Below are positions 32,388-47,221 of a DNA stretch of 61,526 bases, piece after piece (the first letter of the stretch is position 1; each line of letters begins with the position of its first letter). Source of the DNA: Sphaeroforma sirkka (lineage: Eukaryota > Opisthokonta > Ichthyosporea > Ichthyophonida); assembly GCA_001586965.3 (NCBI GenBank), contig LUCW03000561.1:30001-91526 (forward strand), in the 5' to 3' direction. The notes under the pieces are model-generated. The model saw only the letters and a list, made by a program, of their open reading frames with translations, had not been told where the DNA came from and made no database searches. The position numbers and the translations under genes are program-made.

Positions 32388-32459
32388 AGCCCTTGCCCAG
32401 AGTCGAACTGGATATCTCTTCATTACAAGTGAAGCGCTGCACCGGTTAGCTTCAAAGGA
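32388..32459 (-). tRNA. tRNA-Thr(TGT)-like gene, inverted copy
   Basis: Reverse complement of the gene at 872-943, the same across the tRNA body and acceptor, with only the flanks differing. The T1-C72 mismatch and A at base 8 are shared. The transcript end is followed on the minus strand by a long T run (complement of 32380-32388), a good Pol III stop. Confidence 0.7.
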
Positions 32460-32527
32460 ATTTGAAAAGTTTGAAAACTAATATATTAAAATACAAGAAC
32501 AATATAAAAAAACACAAATACACATAC

Positions 32528-32568
32528 AAGCATAGCCTTCTGAAAATTAAACAGAAGGCTATGCTTTT
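32528..32568. other. Perfect 15-bp hairpin with T tail
   Basis: AAGCATAGCCTTCTG, a 9-nt AT loop, then CAGAAGGCTATGCTT, followed by T residues. The arm contains the dispersed word TAGCCTTCTG. It lies between the two inverted tRNA-Thr-like genes. It could be a fold-back element or an RNA hairpin. Confidence 0.7.
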
Positions 32569-32752
32569 AGGGTTCACAAGGTGCTAAGCACATTAGCGGT
32601 CTTATTCTTGTGAATCAATACACAAAGGTGTAGCGATTCACATGTAAATAGAGAGAAACGTTATACGCAACTAAGGCGATATTTTTTAAAAGATATAAAG
32701 TTACTTGTATGTTACTTGTATGTACCCTGAAAATTTCTTTGTAGAGCATAAA

Positions 32753-32824
32753 AGCCAATGCCCAGAGTCGAACTGGGTATCTCTTCATTACTAGTGAAGC
32801 GCTGCACCGGTTAGCTTCATCGGA
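32753..32824 (-). tRNA. tRNA-Thr(AGT)-like gene, inverted copy
   Basis: Reverse complement of the gene at 198-269. The tRNA body is identical and the first base is T rather than A, still mismatched with C72. With 32388-32459 it reproduces the AGT-TGT pair of the left end in opposite orientation, with the same order along the transcribed strand. Confidence 0.7.
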
Positions 32825-33136
32825 TATGGTTCCCTTTTGAAAAGTTAACATATCAAGACTAAAATAATAGCTTTTTAATATTTAAACGCATATGTTGTTT
32901 ATTCTCAGTTCGCTCATACTATTTATGGGCTCAAGAGTCGAGGATACTATAGCCCTCTAAAGAGACAGACATATGGTCCGATGGAGTTAGATATTGAAAC
33001 GCGACTTTAAAAAAAATGGTCGTTTTCGAATAAGGAAGTACACACGTATGTCAGCAAGCCGGTATATCTGATTCGGTGCAGCGCATCGCTTCGCCTCACC
33101 TATAATAAACACAATGAACCGCTCGTATTTTCTTAT

Positions 33137-33142
33137 TTTATT
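33137..33142 (-). terminator. Polyadenylation signal of the WS/DGAT gene
   Basis: AATAAA on the minus strand, about 40 bases past the stop codon at 33180. Confidence 0.65.
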
Positions 33143-33179
33143 GTTAATCAGGAAATTTATAATTCGCTACGATCACCCT

Positions 33180-36029
33180 TTACTGAGTTTTTTTCTCGCC
33201 CGCGTTGGTTGCCTTAGGACCAGCAAGGGCATCTGCCGCGAGCTTATCTTTCGCTAAACTGATCATAACATCCAACTCTTCGTCGACGTACTTGCATAGT
33301 TTCCACTGTAGCTCGGAATGGGCAAAAGGGTGTCATTCTTATAAGTAATGCTCTAGTACGGTACAGGACGTGTTATGCAAAGTTAATCAATAGGCTAGTC
33401 ACACGTGCGATACAACAAAATGGAATATCCATCGTTGACTTGGTGCATGCGGAGATGAATACGTATACGTCTGCGCGATATGTGTTCATGCTTTGGGTGG
33501 CGAGTGTTTACTCTACTCTGCAAACTAAATGGTGCGAAAGATTCAGTCACTTACCCCGTCTACTCCAGTACCGATGTCGACAGTGGCTGCGGTACGTAAC
33601 ATTCCATAGTATGACCAGATGGCGAATCCAAGTCCAACTGTAGCGAGACAAGATGAAATAGAACAAAAGACTATGAACATCTCGGAAGGATTGAAGTCAC
33701 CACATAGGTCGGGAACAACCCGTCTATTGGAGGGTTTAAGTTGTCCGAAGGAGGAAGCTGTATTCCTAAAATCGAGAAAGACAACTATATCATCACCCAA
33801 TGCATGAGTTGCCACACACATAGAGAAATATACTCTATGATTACATGAGAATAAAACACATTTCCGGAGCCTTGAGGGTCTACCTACCCATGCAAAATGA
33901 CACACGCAGGAAGTAACCTGAACTGCGCCTGCTCTAGCTTGATGATGGTCGATTCTCGCAATGATGCGAAGAATCATTGTTCACATTGTCATCCACCGTA
34001 TGGTGAAGATCACAGGCAATTAAAGGTAACTACAGGTAATTACAGTACTTAGCGTGCGCAGATAAAACACACACATATACTTGACATTCTGACTGTGCAT
34101 GTATTCGTATGCTGTGACCAATGCTAACAGAGTTTACATTCGTCCCTGGCTGTAGTCGAAACTCAACACACCTGTGGGTGGAGGGGGTACCACACCGAGC
34201 CCGTACACAACGGGAACGCCGGTCATCAGCATGGGAATATTGGGCCCAGCAACTACACAGGAGATAGAAAGCACATGAAAACATGAGTGTAAGAAGACAA
34301 CGGAGTGCCGAACGGGGAAGCGTGTAGTAAGCGAGCATACAGTGTCTACGCCTCTATGCCATGTATTGTGCAGTATGATATCTTGAGTCACACAAGCGAC
34401 GGGAATGATTGTACTAGACAAGGCAATGTGGTTGAGTGTACTAAACGAACGACATGCTAGTCCATAGAGCGGGATTCAGAACCAGAGAACATACCATTGG
34501 TGCATACGTAAGAGATGTACTGGTTCGTGAATCTCATCACGCGCTGTTGGAAACTAGCACTGGCGCGTGCCAGAAGTAAGGCCGATCGGTAGGCGAGTGT
34601 CTGTTCGGGTGACCTGTGACGAGAGAAACACACAAAGGACATACCACGTGAGCACAAAGGCAGCTAGAGAGGTAACACACGAAGACTGGCGTAAGAGAAG
34701 GGAGGAGAAGGAGAGGGGATGGTGGATGTACTGCATCGTAAAGCAATCGCCTCTACTTACGCAAAGCAAGCACAAACACACACACACACACACAATCACA
34801 CTCTCTTTATCTCTCTATACACACGCACCGTTTAATCGCCAGCATATTCTTTCGGATGATCTTGAGTCGTTCAATGGGATCTGCTTCATCAATCGGCGAC
34901 GTAGTGATCACAAAGCCAAACATATTGCGCAGGATGTAGTCTGCATCGTAGTCGTCGGGGGTGCGCACATTCACCGGAGAAGCCAGGTGCAGCGGCCGCA
35001 GTTGGTCTGCCGTCCACTGGTCCCCGTCTAAGAGATACCTGAGTGTTGCAGCACATTGTGTGCAGACAGGGAGGAGAGGATGTGAGAGTTTGAGAGTGTG
35101 AGAGATGTCTTTGATTAACATGGGGAGATGTACACCCGAGTGTGTGTTGTACACATAAAAGACATGAGTAATTCACACTGCCTTCTGTGGAGGTGAGTGG
35201 TTTAATATAAGTCGATCGTGTGAAGGATATGTCTGCTTGTTGCGTCACAGTGCGTGGACATGACGGGTGAAGTGCCGAGTGTGTATATGGCACCGGTAAG
35301 TCGCATTGGCATTGGATCACATGTTGGTGTCTGGGTGTGTAGGACAACTTCAGAGATCTTACTTCATTGCATGGAAGAATGCGTGATCAGAGTATGCGAG
35401 TTGGAGGACTGAAGCTTGCTGTGAGTACAGTGTAAACGAGCGCATCAAGGTGTCTTTCCTTTTGGCTATCATATACTAGTATAGCTTGCATGATATTACT
35501 TACATGATGTTAGTATAGCTTGCATGATATGTGCGGTAGTGAAGGCAACTGATACCTTCGCAGTGCTCCGCTGATGGCCGTTGTCATGACATCGTTGACC
35601 GTGCCCTCGAACGCTTTCCCGACGAGCTGAAGAACGCAGAGACATACAATGGGAATACGGTACAACGGAACAAAAGAAAGTGAGACACACAATGGGAATA
35701 CAGTACAACAGATCAAAAGAAAGTGAGATGTCAAGCCAATGTCTACCAATCACTAACTGATTGTGTTATTCCGCAGTGGGATATTCATCGGTAGTGTGCA
35801 ATAGAAACAGTACAAGTGGAGATGCTCGCACATCGCTTTCTGACGGTCTTGGTTATATGGTACAGATGGTGTTTGAGTACAGAGAACTCGTCCCTTTCAA
35901 CTCAATATATGTATATATATATATATATATATATACAGAGTACAGCGAACTCTTCCCTTTCAACTCAATATATATATATATATATATACAGAGTTCTCTT
36001 CCCTTTTAACTCAATATATAAATATATAA

Positions 36030-36071
<42 letters not shown>

Positions 36072-36140
36072 TTATAGATACATATACATGTATATATATA
36101 TATATATACATATGATATACATGTATATATATATACATAT

Positions 36141-36181
<41 letters not shown>

Positions 36182-39100
36182 TATACATACATACATAAAT
36201 ATAGATACATACATACATACATACATATATATATATATTCTTGTATACGGCAACATGGCTTTGCATGCAACTAGAGAGTCGTGTGCTTTGCCATTAACTA
36301 CCTGTCGTATACCCAGTCTCATTTCTGAAGCTACTTCCCAAGTCACTGAGCTATAAAAAAAGTAAGCCCATCACCCACCACTCAGTAATCGATATACACA
36401 CACCAGCAACAGATAAAAAACACAGTCTCGAAACCAAACCAAACCAATCCAACTCAACAACCGGAACACACTTGGTCACATGAGTCATGGATGAGTCATG
36501 GATGGAGCATTCAATTGACCAATTACCAATTGCTAGTGGCACATACACACACACCTTAACGTCGGCCACAGCGGTAGTTTTAGTCCACGCATGACTTCGT
36601 TCACCCACCAACGGGTTTTTGAGTTGTGTCTTGAGCTCTGATTGGTAATCAGGGACGTCCGAGAATAGATGAGAAAGATATACACACGCACACACCTTAT
36701 AAGGCTCTAAGTCTACTCAAATGGTTTCACCATAGCACAAATAGGGCAGAGATGAAGAACATATGCTGGACGTCAAGTGTATTCTATCAAGTGACTACCA
36801 TAAACGGCGTAACACTAACACAAGAGCATGAACCACATGTACGAGATAAGCTCACCCGCGTACTCTACCAGGTAACTACGACGAAGACAAATAACTCTAC
36901 CCACCAAACTGAACTTTCCTCGTACTCTACCAGGTAACTACGACGAAAACAAATAGCTCTACTCACCAAACTGTAATTTCCTCGTACTCTACTTAGTAAC
37001 CACGACCTAAATGAAGCACTCCACACACCAAACTGAACTTCCTCTACGTACTCCACCACCGGTCCACAACAACTGCAACGCACTACACACGATCCCCCCC
37101 CCACACACACCAGGAGAGGCGAAGGACATGACGTATTTGAGATTGACGGTGATGAAACCCCACAGATAGTACAGCGCCAGCAAAAGTGTCCCCCAGAAAC
37201 GCTCGAGCGCACCCGAGATACCACGGTTGTGGTTCACGGGCTTCTTCAGGTAGGTCATGGCTTGCAGTTTCGTCAGCTCAGGTGTGGGATCGGTCATGGT
37301 CGACAGCTGCGTGGATGGGAGGGTGTGTAGGCATGGGTAGGTGAGTGTCACGTACGGGGGTACAGGGACTCGGTGGTATAGATCCGATATCCCTACAGGG
37401 TAGTCTATTTGGACGCATGTGGGTGGTATCTATAATCTACTTGAACGTGGGTGGCTACTGATCTATAGAGATGGCTCAGCTTGCCACGAGGATTGCGATT
37501 TAAACTAAGTTTTTACAACGGTAATAGTATGACAGTTGAAGGGAAGGTCCGAGTGCCCCCATACTGGACGGTCACGACAAGACCGCGTGATGTATTTGAA
37601 CGGGCCTGGCTTGCGGTAGAAACTTTGGTACGCAAGAGACTACTGGCATTCGATACACACAGCCAATGCAAAGAGATTACTGTAGTGGCACAGTGTTTGC
37701 GACATGCGGATATATAGATACCTACACACAGCCACGTACATGTTAAATTTTATTGGGGTGTGGAGGTAGTAGAACGGGGTTACTGTAGTGGCGCAGTGTC
37801 TGTGGCATATGGATATATAGATACCGACACACAGCCACGTACATGCTAGATTTTAATGGGGTGTGGAGGTAGTAGAACGGGGTTACTGTAGTGGCGCAGT
37901 GTCTGCGACATACATATAGAGATATACACACAGCCACGTACATGTTTGATGTTAATGGGGTGTGGAGGTAGTAGAACGTGGTTACTGTAGTGGCGCAGTG
38001 TCTGCGGCATATGGATATATAGATACCTACACACAGCCACGTACATGCTAGATTTAATGCGGTGTAGAGGTAGTAGAACGGGGTTTCTATAGTGGCACAG
38101 TGTCTGCGACATACGGATATATAGATACCTACACACAGCCACGTACATGTTAGATGTTATTGGGATATGGAGGTAGTAGAACGGGGCTACTGTAGTGGCG
38201 CAGTGTCTCCGGCATATGAATATATAGGTACCTACACACAGCCACGTACATGTTTGATGTTAATGGGGTGTGGAGGTATTAGAACGGGGTTACTATAGTG
38301 GCACAGTGTCTGCGACATACGGAAATATAGATACCTACACACATGAAGGTAGTAGAACGGGGTCACGCATGAGTGTATGACGAGTGAGGTTTGGTTTCGA
38401 ATACTCAGAAGACAACGCTTATACGAGGTTGGGTTTGTGTACCAGGTACTACGAACGTGCAGAGGAACTCAGCTACGTGAAGGAAGGACTAGACGAATAA
38501 ACACTCGCAAAGACCCAACGCAAAAACCCATCAGATCAGATGTACAGCCAGCTCAACAGCAAAGACACACAGCGAACCACACCGCTTGAGCAGGTGTTCT
38601 ATGAATCAGAATATGCACTACACTGGCTGCGTATCATAGGCACTAGGTCACCCTATACACACCACTTGAACAGGAGTTCTATGAATCAGTATATGCACTA
38701 CACTGGCTGTGTACCCCATATACACTTGAGCAGGTGTTCTATGAATCAGATATGCATTACACTGGCTGCGTATCATATGAGCATATGAAACCATAAACCA
38801 AACATGTACAAGATGAGACTATGCGAGTCGCATGAGACATACACAGAACGTGATACACAAGAGGAATGTAGCAAGGTTGTACTTTTGGCGTGTGGCTATA
38901 TATAGTCGGCGCTTGAGACCAAAGTACTTGGGCACATATACGGCAACGATGGACTTACCATGATGGAAAGAGAGGCTCCATCCGCTATGCAGTGGTGTGT
39001 CTGCAGATTAGATGGGTAGAGTTTATAGGGAGTTGATAAACCGCGTTAGAAGTCAAAGAACGGGGATAGGTAGTCCAGGTGAGACCAAGAGCACGAACGG

Positions 39101-42100
39101 CTTAGAGTGAGAAAACGTTATACTTTAAGTAGTATCAATAGTAGAACGGTTTAGAGTGAGATAGCGTTATAATTTGTATTATCAAAGTAGTATCAATAGT
39201 AGAACGGTTTAGAGTGAGATAGCGTTATACTTTATATTATCGAAGTAGTGTAATAGCTGACAAGATTCTGATTAGATCACCTCATTACCTAAAACTGATA
39301 TAGTCGAAGTGTTCATGAAAGCTCTGTAGCACGCAAATCAGTAAGGATATGAGCAAGTCCTTCGACAAGTGGACGAAACAAGTAAAAGTTTGTGGAAGAA
39401 AATTATCTCTTTCCCCCCCCCACGGGTAAAATGAATTGTTTGTAGTGATTTAGAATAGCGAAGCAAGTATGCATGCAATGGTGAGATGTGTAGACATGTA
39501 GTATAATACCGCACCTACAACGCATGTACAGGACCATCACAACCTGTGGACTGTAGAATACAGTGGGAGTGGGCACCTTTGCCTACGGAAGTCATACCCA
39601 CCCTACCCCACCCTTCTCTCGATACATTTCAAGTTGTTTGTAACGTCTTAACAGCCCTGTCTATTCATAGCCAGTCGGTATACTCTGCTCAGCACCTCAA
39701 ACGCATTGCGGTCCTTTATCCCTAAGCCAGCTACCCTCTCTGACTCCCCAAATATGGGAGTGTAGGAGGGTCACCAAGGAAGACCCACATATGGCCCCCA
39801 TAATAAGAACATTAAGACCCACATATGGGCCCCATAATAAGAACATTAAGACCCACATATGGCCCCCCATAATAAGAACATTAAGACCCACATATGGGCC
39901 CCATAATAAGAACATTAAGACCCACATATGGGCCCCATAATAAGAACATTAAGACCCACATATGGGCCCCATGATAAGAACATCAAGACCCACATATGGG
40001 CCCCATAGTAAGAACATTAAGACCCACATATGGGCCCCATAATAAGAACATTAAGACCCACATATGAGCCCCATAATAGGAACATTAAGACCCACATATG
40101 GGCCCCACAATAAGAACATTAAGACCCACATATGAGCCCCATAATAAGAACATTAAGACCCACAAATGGGCCCTATAATAAGAACATTAAGACCCACATA
40201 TGGGCCCCATAATAAGAACATTAAGACCCACATATGGGCCCCATGATAAGAACATTAAGACCCACACATGGGCCCTATATAAAGAGTACTTACCTTGAAC
40301 ACTAGCACTGATCTCCCCTGTGAATAGTTCTTCAGTAGATAGATGGTCCACAGTGGCTTGGTCATATCAAAGGGCTCCATGCTGAGCCCGTTCAAGAACG
40401 CCGCCAGCTTACGCTCGCACTCCTCAATGTCTGTGCTGGTCGAGTTGTCCCTAGAGGTACGAGGGGATGGCATGGATATGTGTTACTTTGGAAACAACCT
40501 GGTGACTACGTCTACCTATCATTCGAGTCTAGACGACGTCCACCTACTATTCGAGTCTAGACTACGTCCACCTACCATTAGAGTCTATCCTCTATCTCCC
40601 GCACGAGTAAACGAGTAAGTCCTGTTGATTATCGCTATCCCGTATTATGTGAAATGAACGCATACTATCTGATTACGGCTCGGATCGGACATGCTCCAAC
40701 TCGGTGGAACACTCACAAACAACACAGACGGCCAATCTTGCCTGATTAAACGACACATCTATTCACTAGGACTTTATACTTAGGGCCACAATTGTCCAGA
40801 TGTCATTGATAAAAAAAACGGCCAATCTTGCCTGATTCAACAACACATCTATTCGCCAGGACTTTATATTTAGGACCACAATTGTCCAGATGAAATCATG
40901 TCCATTTTGCGAATGAAATTACACAGCTACATACATGGTGTAAAGGTCCTTTTCGAAATCAAGCTCTCTGACGTGATCAGCGATATCAATTGCGATGGGA
41001 GCGTAGACCTCGAAGTCAACGACTCGGCAACGCAGCCGTTCAAAAGCCTGGGCGTAGTACAGAGGCGGTCTATGTGAGTGTACTTTAGATATGATGTATT
41101 GGATGGGAACAGAGACGGTCTATGTGAGTGTACTTAAGATATGATGTATTGGATGGGAACAGAGACGGTCTATGTGAGTGTACTTTAGATATGAAGTATT
41201 GGATGGGAGCAGAGACGGTCTATGTGAGTGTACTTTAGATATGATGTATAGGATCAGAGACGGTCTATGTGAGTGTACTTTAGATATGATGTTTTGGATG
41301 GGAACAGAGGCGGTCTATGTGAGTGTACTTTAGATATGATGTATTAGATGGGAATATGAATACAAGCACGTGGATAGAACGCAGTGGCGTATATAAAGGC
41401 TATCAGCAATGCTGGAGAGGTATTAGATCGTTATAAAATACCAATAGATGCGGCACGGTCGCGATTCACTCCAATATACGGTTGAAAGTACATGCTACAT
41501 GTTTGTTAGTACATAGATACATACATATATACATACATACAAACACATATATACATATATACATAGATACATACATATATATTTACATACATGTATATAT
41601 ATATACATATAGTACATATGAAGTATATAAGGGTACATAGGCGCATTGGTGTGGACAACAGCATGTAAATTCGTAATTGACGAGCTTGAACACACAAAGA
41701 CCAATACCTGCTTGTACACGCCATACAAACTATGGCCGCCATGTGTGGTATATTGTCCACATACTTTAACCCACATTCAGAAGTACGTGCAGGTGTGCAT
41801 AGGAACAGATCACTTGACACTGTGCGACAAGTGCCGGCATTGCGGATCAAGCCCAACAGTAATTAAAGCCAAATAGATATGCAGAGCTCTTCAGTTAAGG
41901 TCAATCATACATTGAGCACCCACACGGCCATGAGCAGCCTAACGACCTTAAACAGTAGACCATACATCACACAATGAGACTTGTTCGTAGACTCAGCTCA
42001 GGGGCATATACAGGTTTAGTAGGAGCACGGTGCCTAATGACTACCTACAGTAGACCATACAACACAAAATGAGACTTGTTCGGGGGCACATACAGGCTTA

Positions 42101-43432
42101 GTAAGAGCACGGTGCCTGATGACTACTTACAGTAGACCATATAACACAAAAGGAGACTTGTTCGTAGACTCAGCTCAGGGGTATATACAGGTTTAGTAAG
42201 AGCACGGTGCCTAATGACTACCTACAGTAGACCATACAACAAAATGAGACTTGTTCGGGGGCACATACAGGTTTAGTAAGAACACGGTCCACTAAAGCCT
42301 TGCAGAAGTTGTTGTAGTCGAGATTCCTCTCCATAACCATGAACCCCAGAGGGTATGAGGGATTGGTGTCTGTCTGAGACATCAGTGTCGCCTGGCACCA
42401 GTATGTAGTAATAAGTGGTTGAGTGAGTGATGTGAAGTGAGTAGTGTACTGTGAGCCAGAATGTAGTAATAAGTGGTTGAGTGAGTGATGTGAAGTGAGT
42501 AGTGTACTATGAGCCAGTGTGTAGTAATAAGTGGTTGAGTGAGTGATGTGAAGTGAGTAGTGTACTGTGAGACAGTGTGTAGTAATAAGTGGTTGGTTGA
42601 GTGAGTGATGTGAAGTGAGTAGTGTACTGTGAGCCAATGTGTAGTACTAAGTGGTTGAGTGAGTGATGTGAAGTGAGTAGTGTACTGTGAGCCAGTGTGT
42701 AGTGTACTATCGTTCGGTATACACGGTGATATTCTATTCGACCCATGAGTGGGATTATGTAGACCTATCTCACAAGTAAGGTACGTATGTAAGGACACGG
42801 TCAAAGGTGAAATGGGTTACCTTTCGGACGACGTTACAGCCCAAGCAAAAACAACAACAATCACAATAGACTGAATGTATCAGATGGGCTACAAATGCGT
42901 ATCAGTGCAATATACAAGCTGCCAGGACTACAGATAAATTCTTATCGTAGAGTAAAATCGGCACACAATCCACAGGTCTACTATATGCCGAATGCGATTT
43001 AATATACGTGTCACCGTATCATACTAGGAAGGTGCGTATGACAGCTGATGCCTCAATTCAGGGTATAACTATAAGATAGGAATGCATCTAGAGCGTGCAT
43101 GAGGAAATCTGGATAGACGGGCTCAAATTAAGAAGGAATCAACTTCCAAGTTTGGGGCGTAGCTACAAAGAGAGACAAATGACATATTCTCAAAGTCGAT
43201 GCTAGACCGTCCTTAATACTCGAGTATCACAGCTAAAAATACGGATGAAAACACATCACCTGATATTTACACACACGGAGCAGATACACACACAAGCCAT
43301 GCAAATTAGAGATTTATCATGATTACATGATCTCCGAATATACTCAGTAATGAAAGTGGATATGATCGCTACCTGTCCCATTAGAGTCATCCTTCGACCC
43401 GCTGGCTTATGAATTTGAGCTGAGTCCGTCAT
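33180..43432 (-). CDS. WS/DGAT wax ester synthase / diacylglycerol acyltransferase, 13 exons
   Basis: It transfers acyl groups to fatty alcohols or diacylglycerol for neutral lipid storage. Exons (minus): 43432-43373, 42391-42269, 41047-40935, 40450-40294, 39000-38959, 37306-37111, 36637-36555, 35626-35556, 35038-34829, 34559-34495, 34252-34172, 33637-33555, 33305-33180. All junctions are GT-AG and phases agree, giving 469 residues, a normal length for the family. Landmarks in order: [38 protein letters not shown] (the HHxxxDG active site, in a 42-nt exon), [27 protein letters not shown] and [11 protein letters not shown]. One hydrophobic stretch ([17 protein letters not shown]) may enter a membrane. 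Exon 1 ([20 protein letters not shown]) is the least certain; a longer N-terminus cannot be ruled out. Substrate preference cannot be read from sequence. Confidence 0.9.
35905..36240. repeat. (TA)n microsatellite in WS/DGAT intron 7
   Basis: TA and CATA tracts fill about 330 bp. A 52-bp unit (CACAATGGGAATAC.GTACAA) is also duplicated at 35640-35735 in the same intron. Confidence 0.9.
36850..37040. repeat. 62-bp minisatellite in WS/DGAT intron 6
   Basis: About three units of GTACTCTACCAGGTAACTAC followed by CACCAAACTGAACTTTCCTC, the last one degenerate. Confidence 0.8.
37690..38345. repeat. 103-bp minisatellite in WS/DGAT intron 5
   Basis: Six units; the word GCCACGTACATG starts at 37731, 37834, 37933, 38035, 38138 and 38241 (spacing 99-103). 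Each unit also has GGTAGTAGAACGGGGTTACT. Confidence 0.92.
38586..38775. repeat. 60-78-bp minisatellite in WS/DGAT intron 5
   Basis: Three units of CTTGAGCAGGTGTTCTATGA followed by CACTACACTGGCTGCGTA. Confidence 0.85.
39093..39252. repeat. 50-58-bp minisatellite in WS/DGAT intron 4
   Basis: Three units of GAACGGTTTAGAGTGAGATA followed by AAGTAGTATCAATAGTA. Confidence 0.85.
39780..40276. repeat. 34-bp minisatellite in WS/DGAT intron 4
   Basis: About 14.6 units built from AAGACCCACATATGGGCCCC plus ATAATAAGAACATT, nearly identical. It ends some 17 bases from the exon 4 donor site. Each unit carries a palindromic core CATATGGGCCCCAT. Confidence 0.95.
40505..40590. repeat. 28-bp repeat in WS/DGAT intron 3
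   Basis: Three tandem units of GTCCACCTACTATTCGAGTC plus TAGACTAC. Confidence 0.85.
40723..40895. repeat. 90-bp duplication in WS/DGAT intron 3
   Basis: Two units starting AACGGCCAATCTTGCCTGAT and ending CCACAATTGTCCAGATG. Confidence 0.85.
41060..41352. repeat. 50-bp minisatellite in WS/DGAT intron 2
   Basis: About six units of GACGGTCTATGTGAGTGTAC plus TTTAGATATGATGTATTGGA. It starts about a dozen bases from the acceptor of exon 3. Confidence 0.9.
41950..42290. repeat. 80-95-bp array carrying copies of the exon 2 donor site
   Basis: Four units. Read on the minus strand each contains CTTACTAAACCT followed by GTATRTGCCCC or a close variant, which is the end of exon 2 plus its 5' splice site. 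Junctions lie at 42011, 42093, 42188 and, the real one, 42268. Confidence 0.85.
42400..42710. repeat. 56-60-bp minisatellite in WS/DGAT intron 1
   Basis: About five units of GTAGTAATAAGTGGTTGAGT plus GAGTGATGTGAAGTGAGTAG, running up to the acceptor of exon 2. Confidence 0.9.
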
Positions 43433-44099
43433 GGTGCTGAATGTCTGGTGTGTGGTGGCTTTGGGGCAGTGTAGGGTCTTGTTTGGGCTATTGAGGTTGT
43501 TTACGTTTTAACAAGTATGTATTGAAGGTTATGGCAGAAACTTCGACTCGATGGCGGAAACGTGTAAATCAGCACGTTGTGTATTATATAAACTATACTC
43601 CTGCTCTCTCTCTCATTCCTGGCGGGCTGGCATCATGATATATATCAACCTGCAAGGATATAATAGCGAGCTCAGAGTATAGGCTTTTTGGTGCACAATC
43701 GAAACCCTCTAGAGAGACGCCCATTGGCTCACCGATTCCCCCGTTTACAAAAATCTGAAATTTTGATTATAGTAATATACACAACTGAGCCGTGAGCGGC
43801 TGAGCACATCAGAACTCTCTACTCTCTAGTAGTAGAGAGAGGATTCCGAGATTCGTATCATAGTAGGGTTTCAGGGTTTAGCTCGATTTAGCAGTTCGGG
43901 TGCACTACTATTACTATTTGGAGGCATGTGTCAGAAACTCAAAAATGAGAGTTATCATTTTTTATTTATATCATTTGTTTAGTACATAATAAGTATAATA
44001 TTTTCAAAAAAAGCTGTAGACTGTAGAGTACTGTAGACTGTAGAGACTCTCTCAGAGACTCAGAGTACGAGAGAGTGTATCTAGTATTTAGACTATTCT

Positions 44100-44100
<1 letters not shown>
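43433..44100. promoter_or_regulatory. Upstream region of the WS/DGAT gene
   Basis: About 670 bp of non-repetitive DNA before the microsatellite block, with CT-rich palindromic words (TACTCTCTAGTAGTAGAGAG, about 43820). Position makes it the likely promoter; no defined element is recognised. Confidence 0.35.
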
Positions 44101-46770
<2,670 letters not shown>

Positions 46771-47221
46771 TTAAGACGAAAGAAATAAGATCGCAACCCT
46801 CTAGAAGACACGATTTGATACATTGTTGAAGCGAAGATACCTTCCGACAACAGTTGCTTAAGGTTAGTTTCTTGATTGTTGTTTTTTTTTTGGGCTAGAT
46901 GACCTTTCCGCTTTGTTGATGCGGTGATAGTAGTACAACGATGCTACGCATAACAAAGGTTGCATTGTGGGACAGCTACAGTGCATGTGAGCTCGTGCTC
47001 TGACATCGCTCACGACCTAGTTGGCTACAATTAGTAACTAATCATCCGCTGCCCACGATAACTAACTAATCATCCGCTGCCCATATATAATATACGGCCA
47101 ATACGGTTGGTACATTCGTTATTGATCTTGCTGAGGGTTGGTCATGTTGAATCCAATGGCAGGTTTCTGCGGAGTTGTTCTTATCCTCTCTCGATACACC
47201 CACAACACTCACACAGCCTGC
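46771..47221. other. 3' flank of the hydrolase gene
   Basis: A direct duplication ACTAACTAATCATCCGCTGC lies near 47035 and 47060. No gene seen. Confidence 0.4.

Noticed and set aside
33543..33977. A 144-codon open frame at the 3' part of the WS/DGAT gene as one large exon
   Set aside because: Only 33555-33637 fits the family and has a strong acceptor, donor and the right phase; the rest is an intron that happens to be open.
34134..34171. Continuation [12 protein letters not shown] as the C-terminus of the acyltransferase
   Set aside because: Splicing at ACAG/GTGTGT (34172) in phase 1 joins to the exon at 33637 and restores the family C-terminus, so this tail is intronic.
39780..40276. Regular 34-bp repeats that could suggest a CRISPR array
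   Set aside because: There are no unique spacers; units are head to tail inside an intron of a eukaryotic gene, so it is a minisatellite.
42800..42850. An extra WS/DGAT exon ending CCGAAAG/GTAACC
   Set aside because: No acceptor gives a length divisible by three, and joining 43373 directly to 42391 gives a natural family N-terminus.
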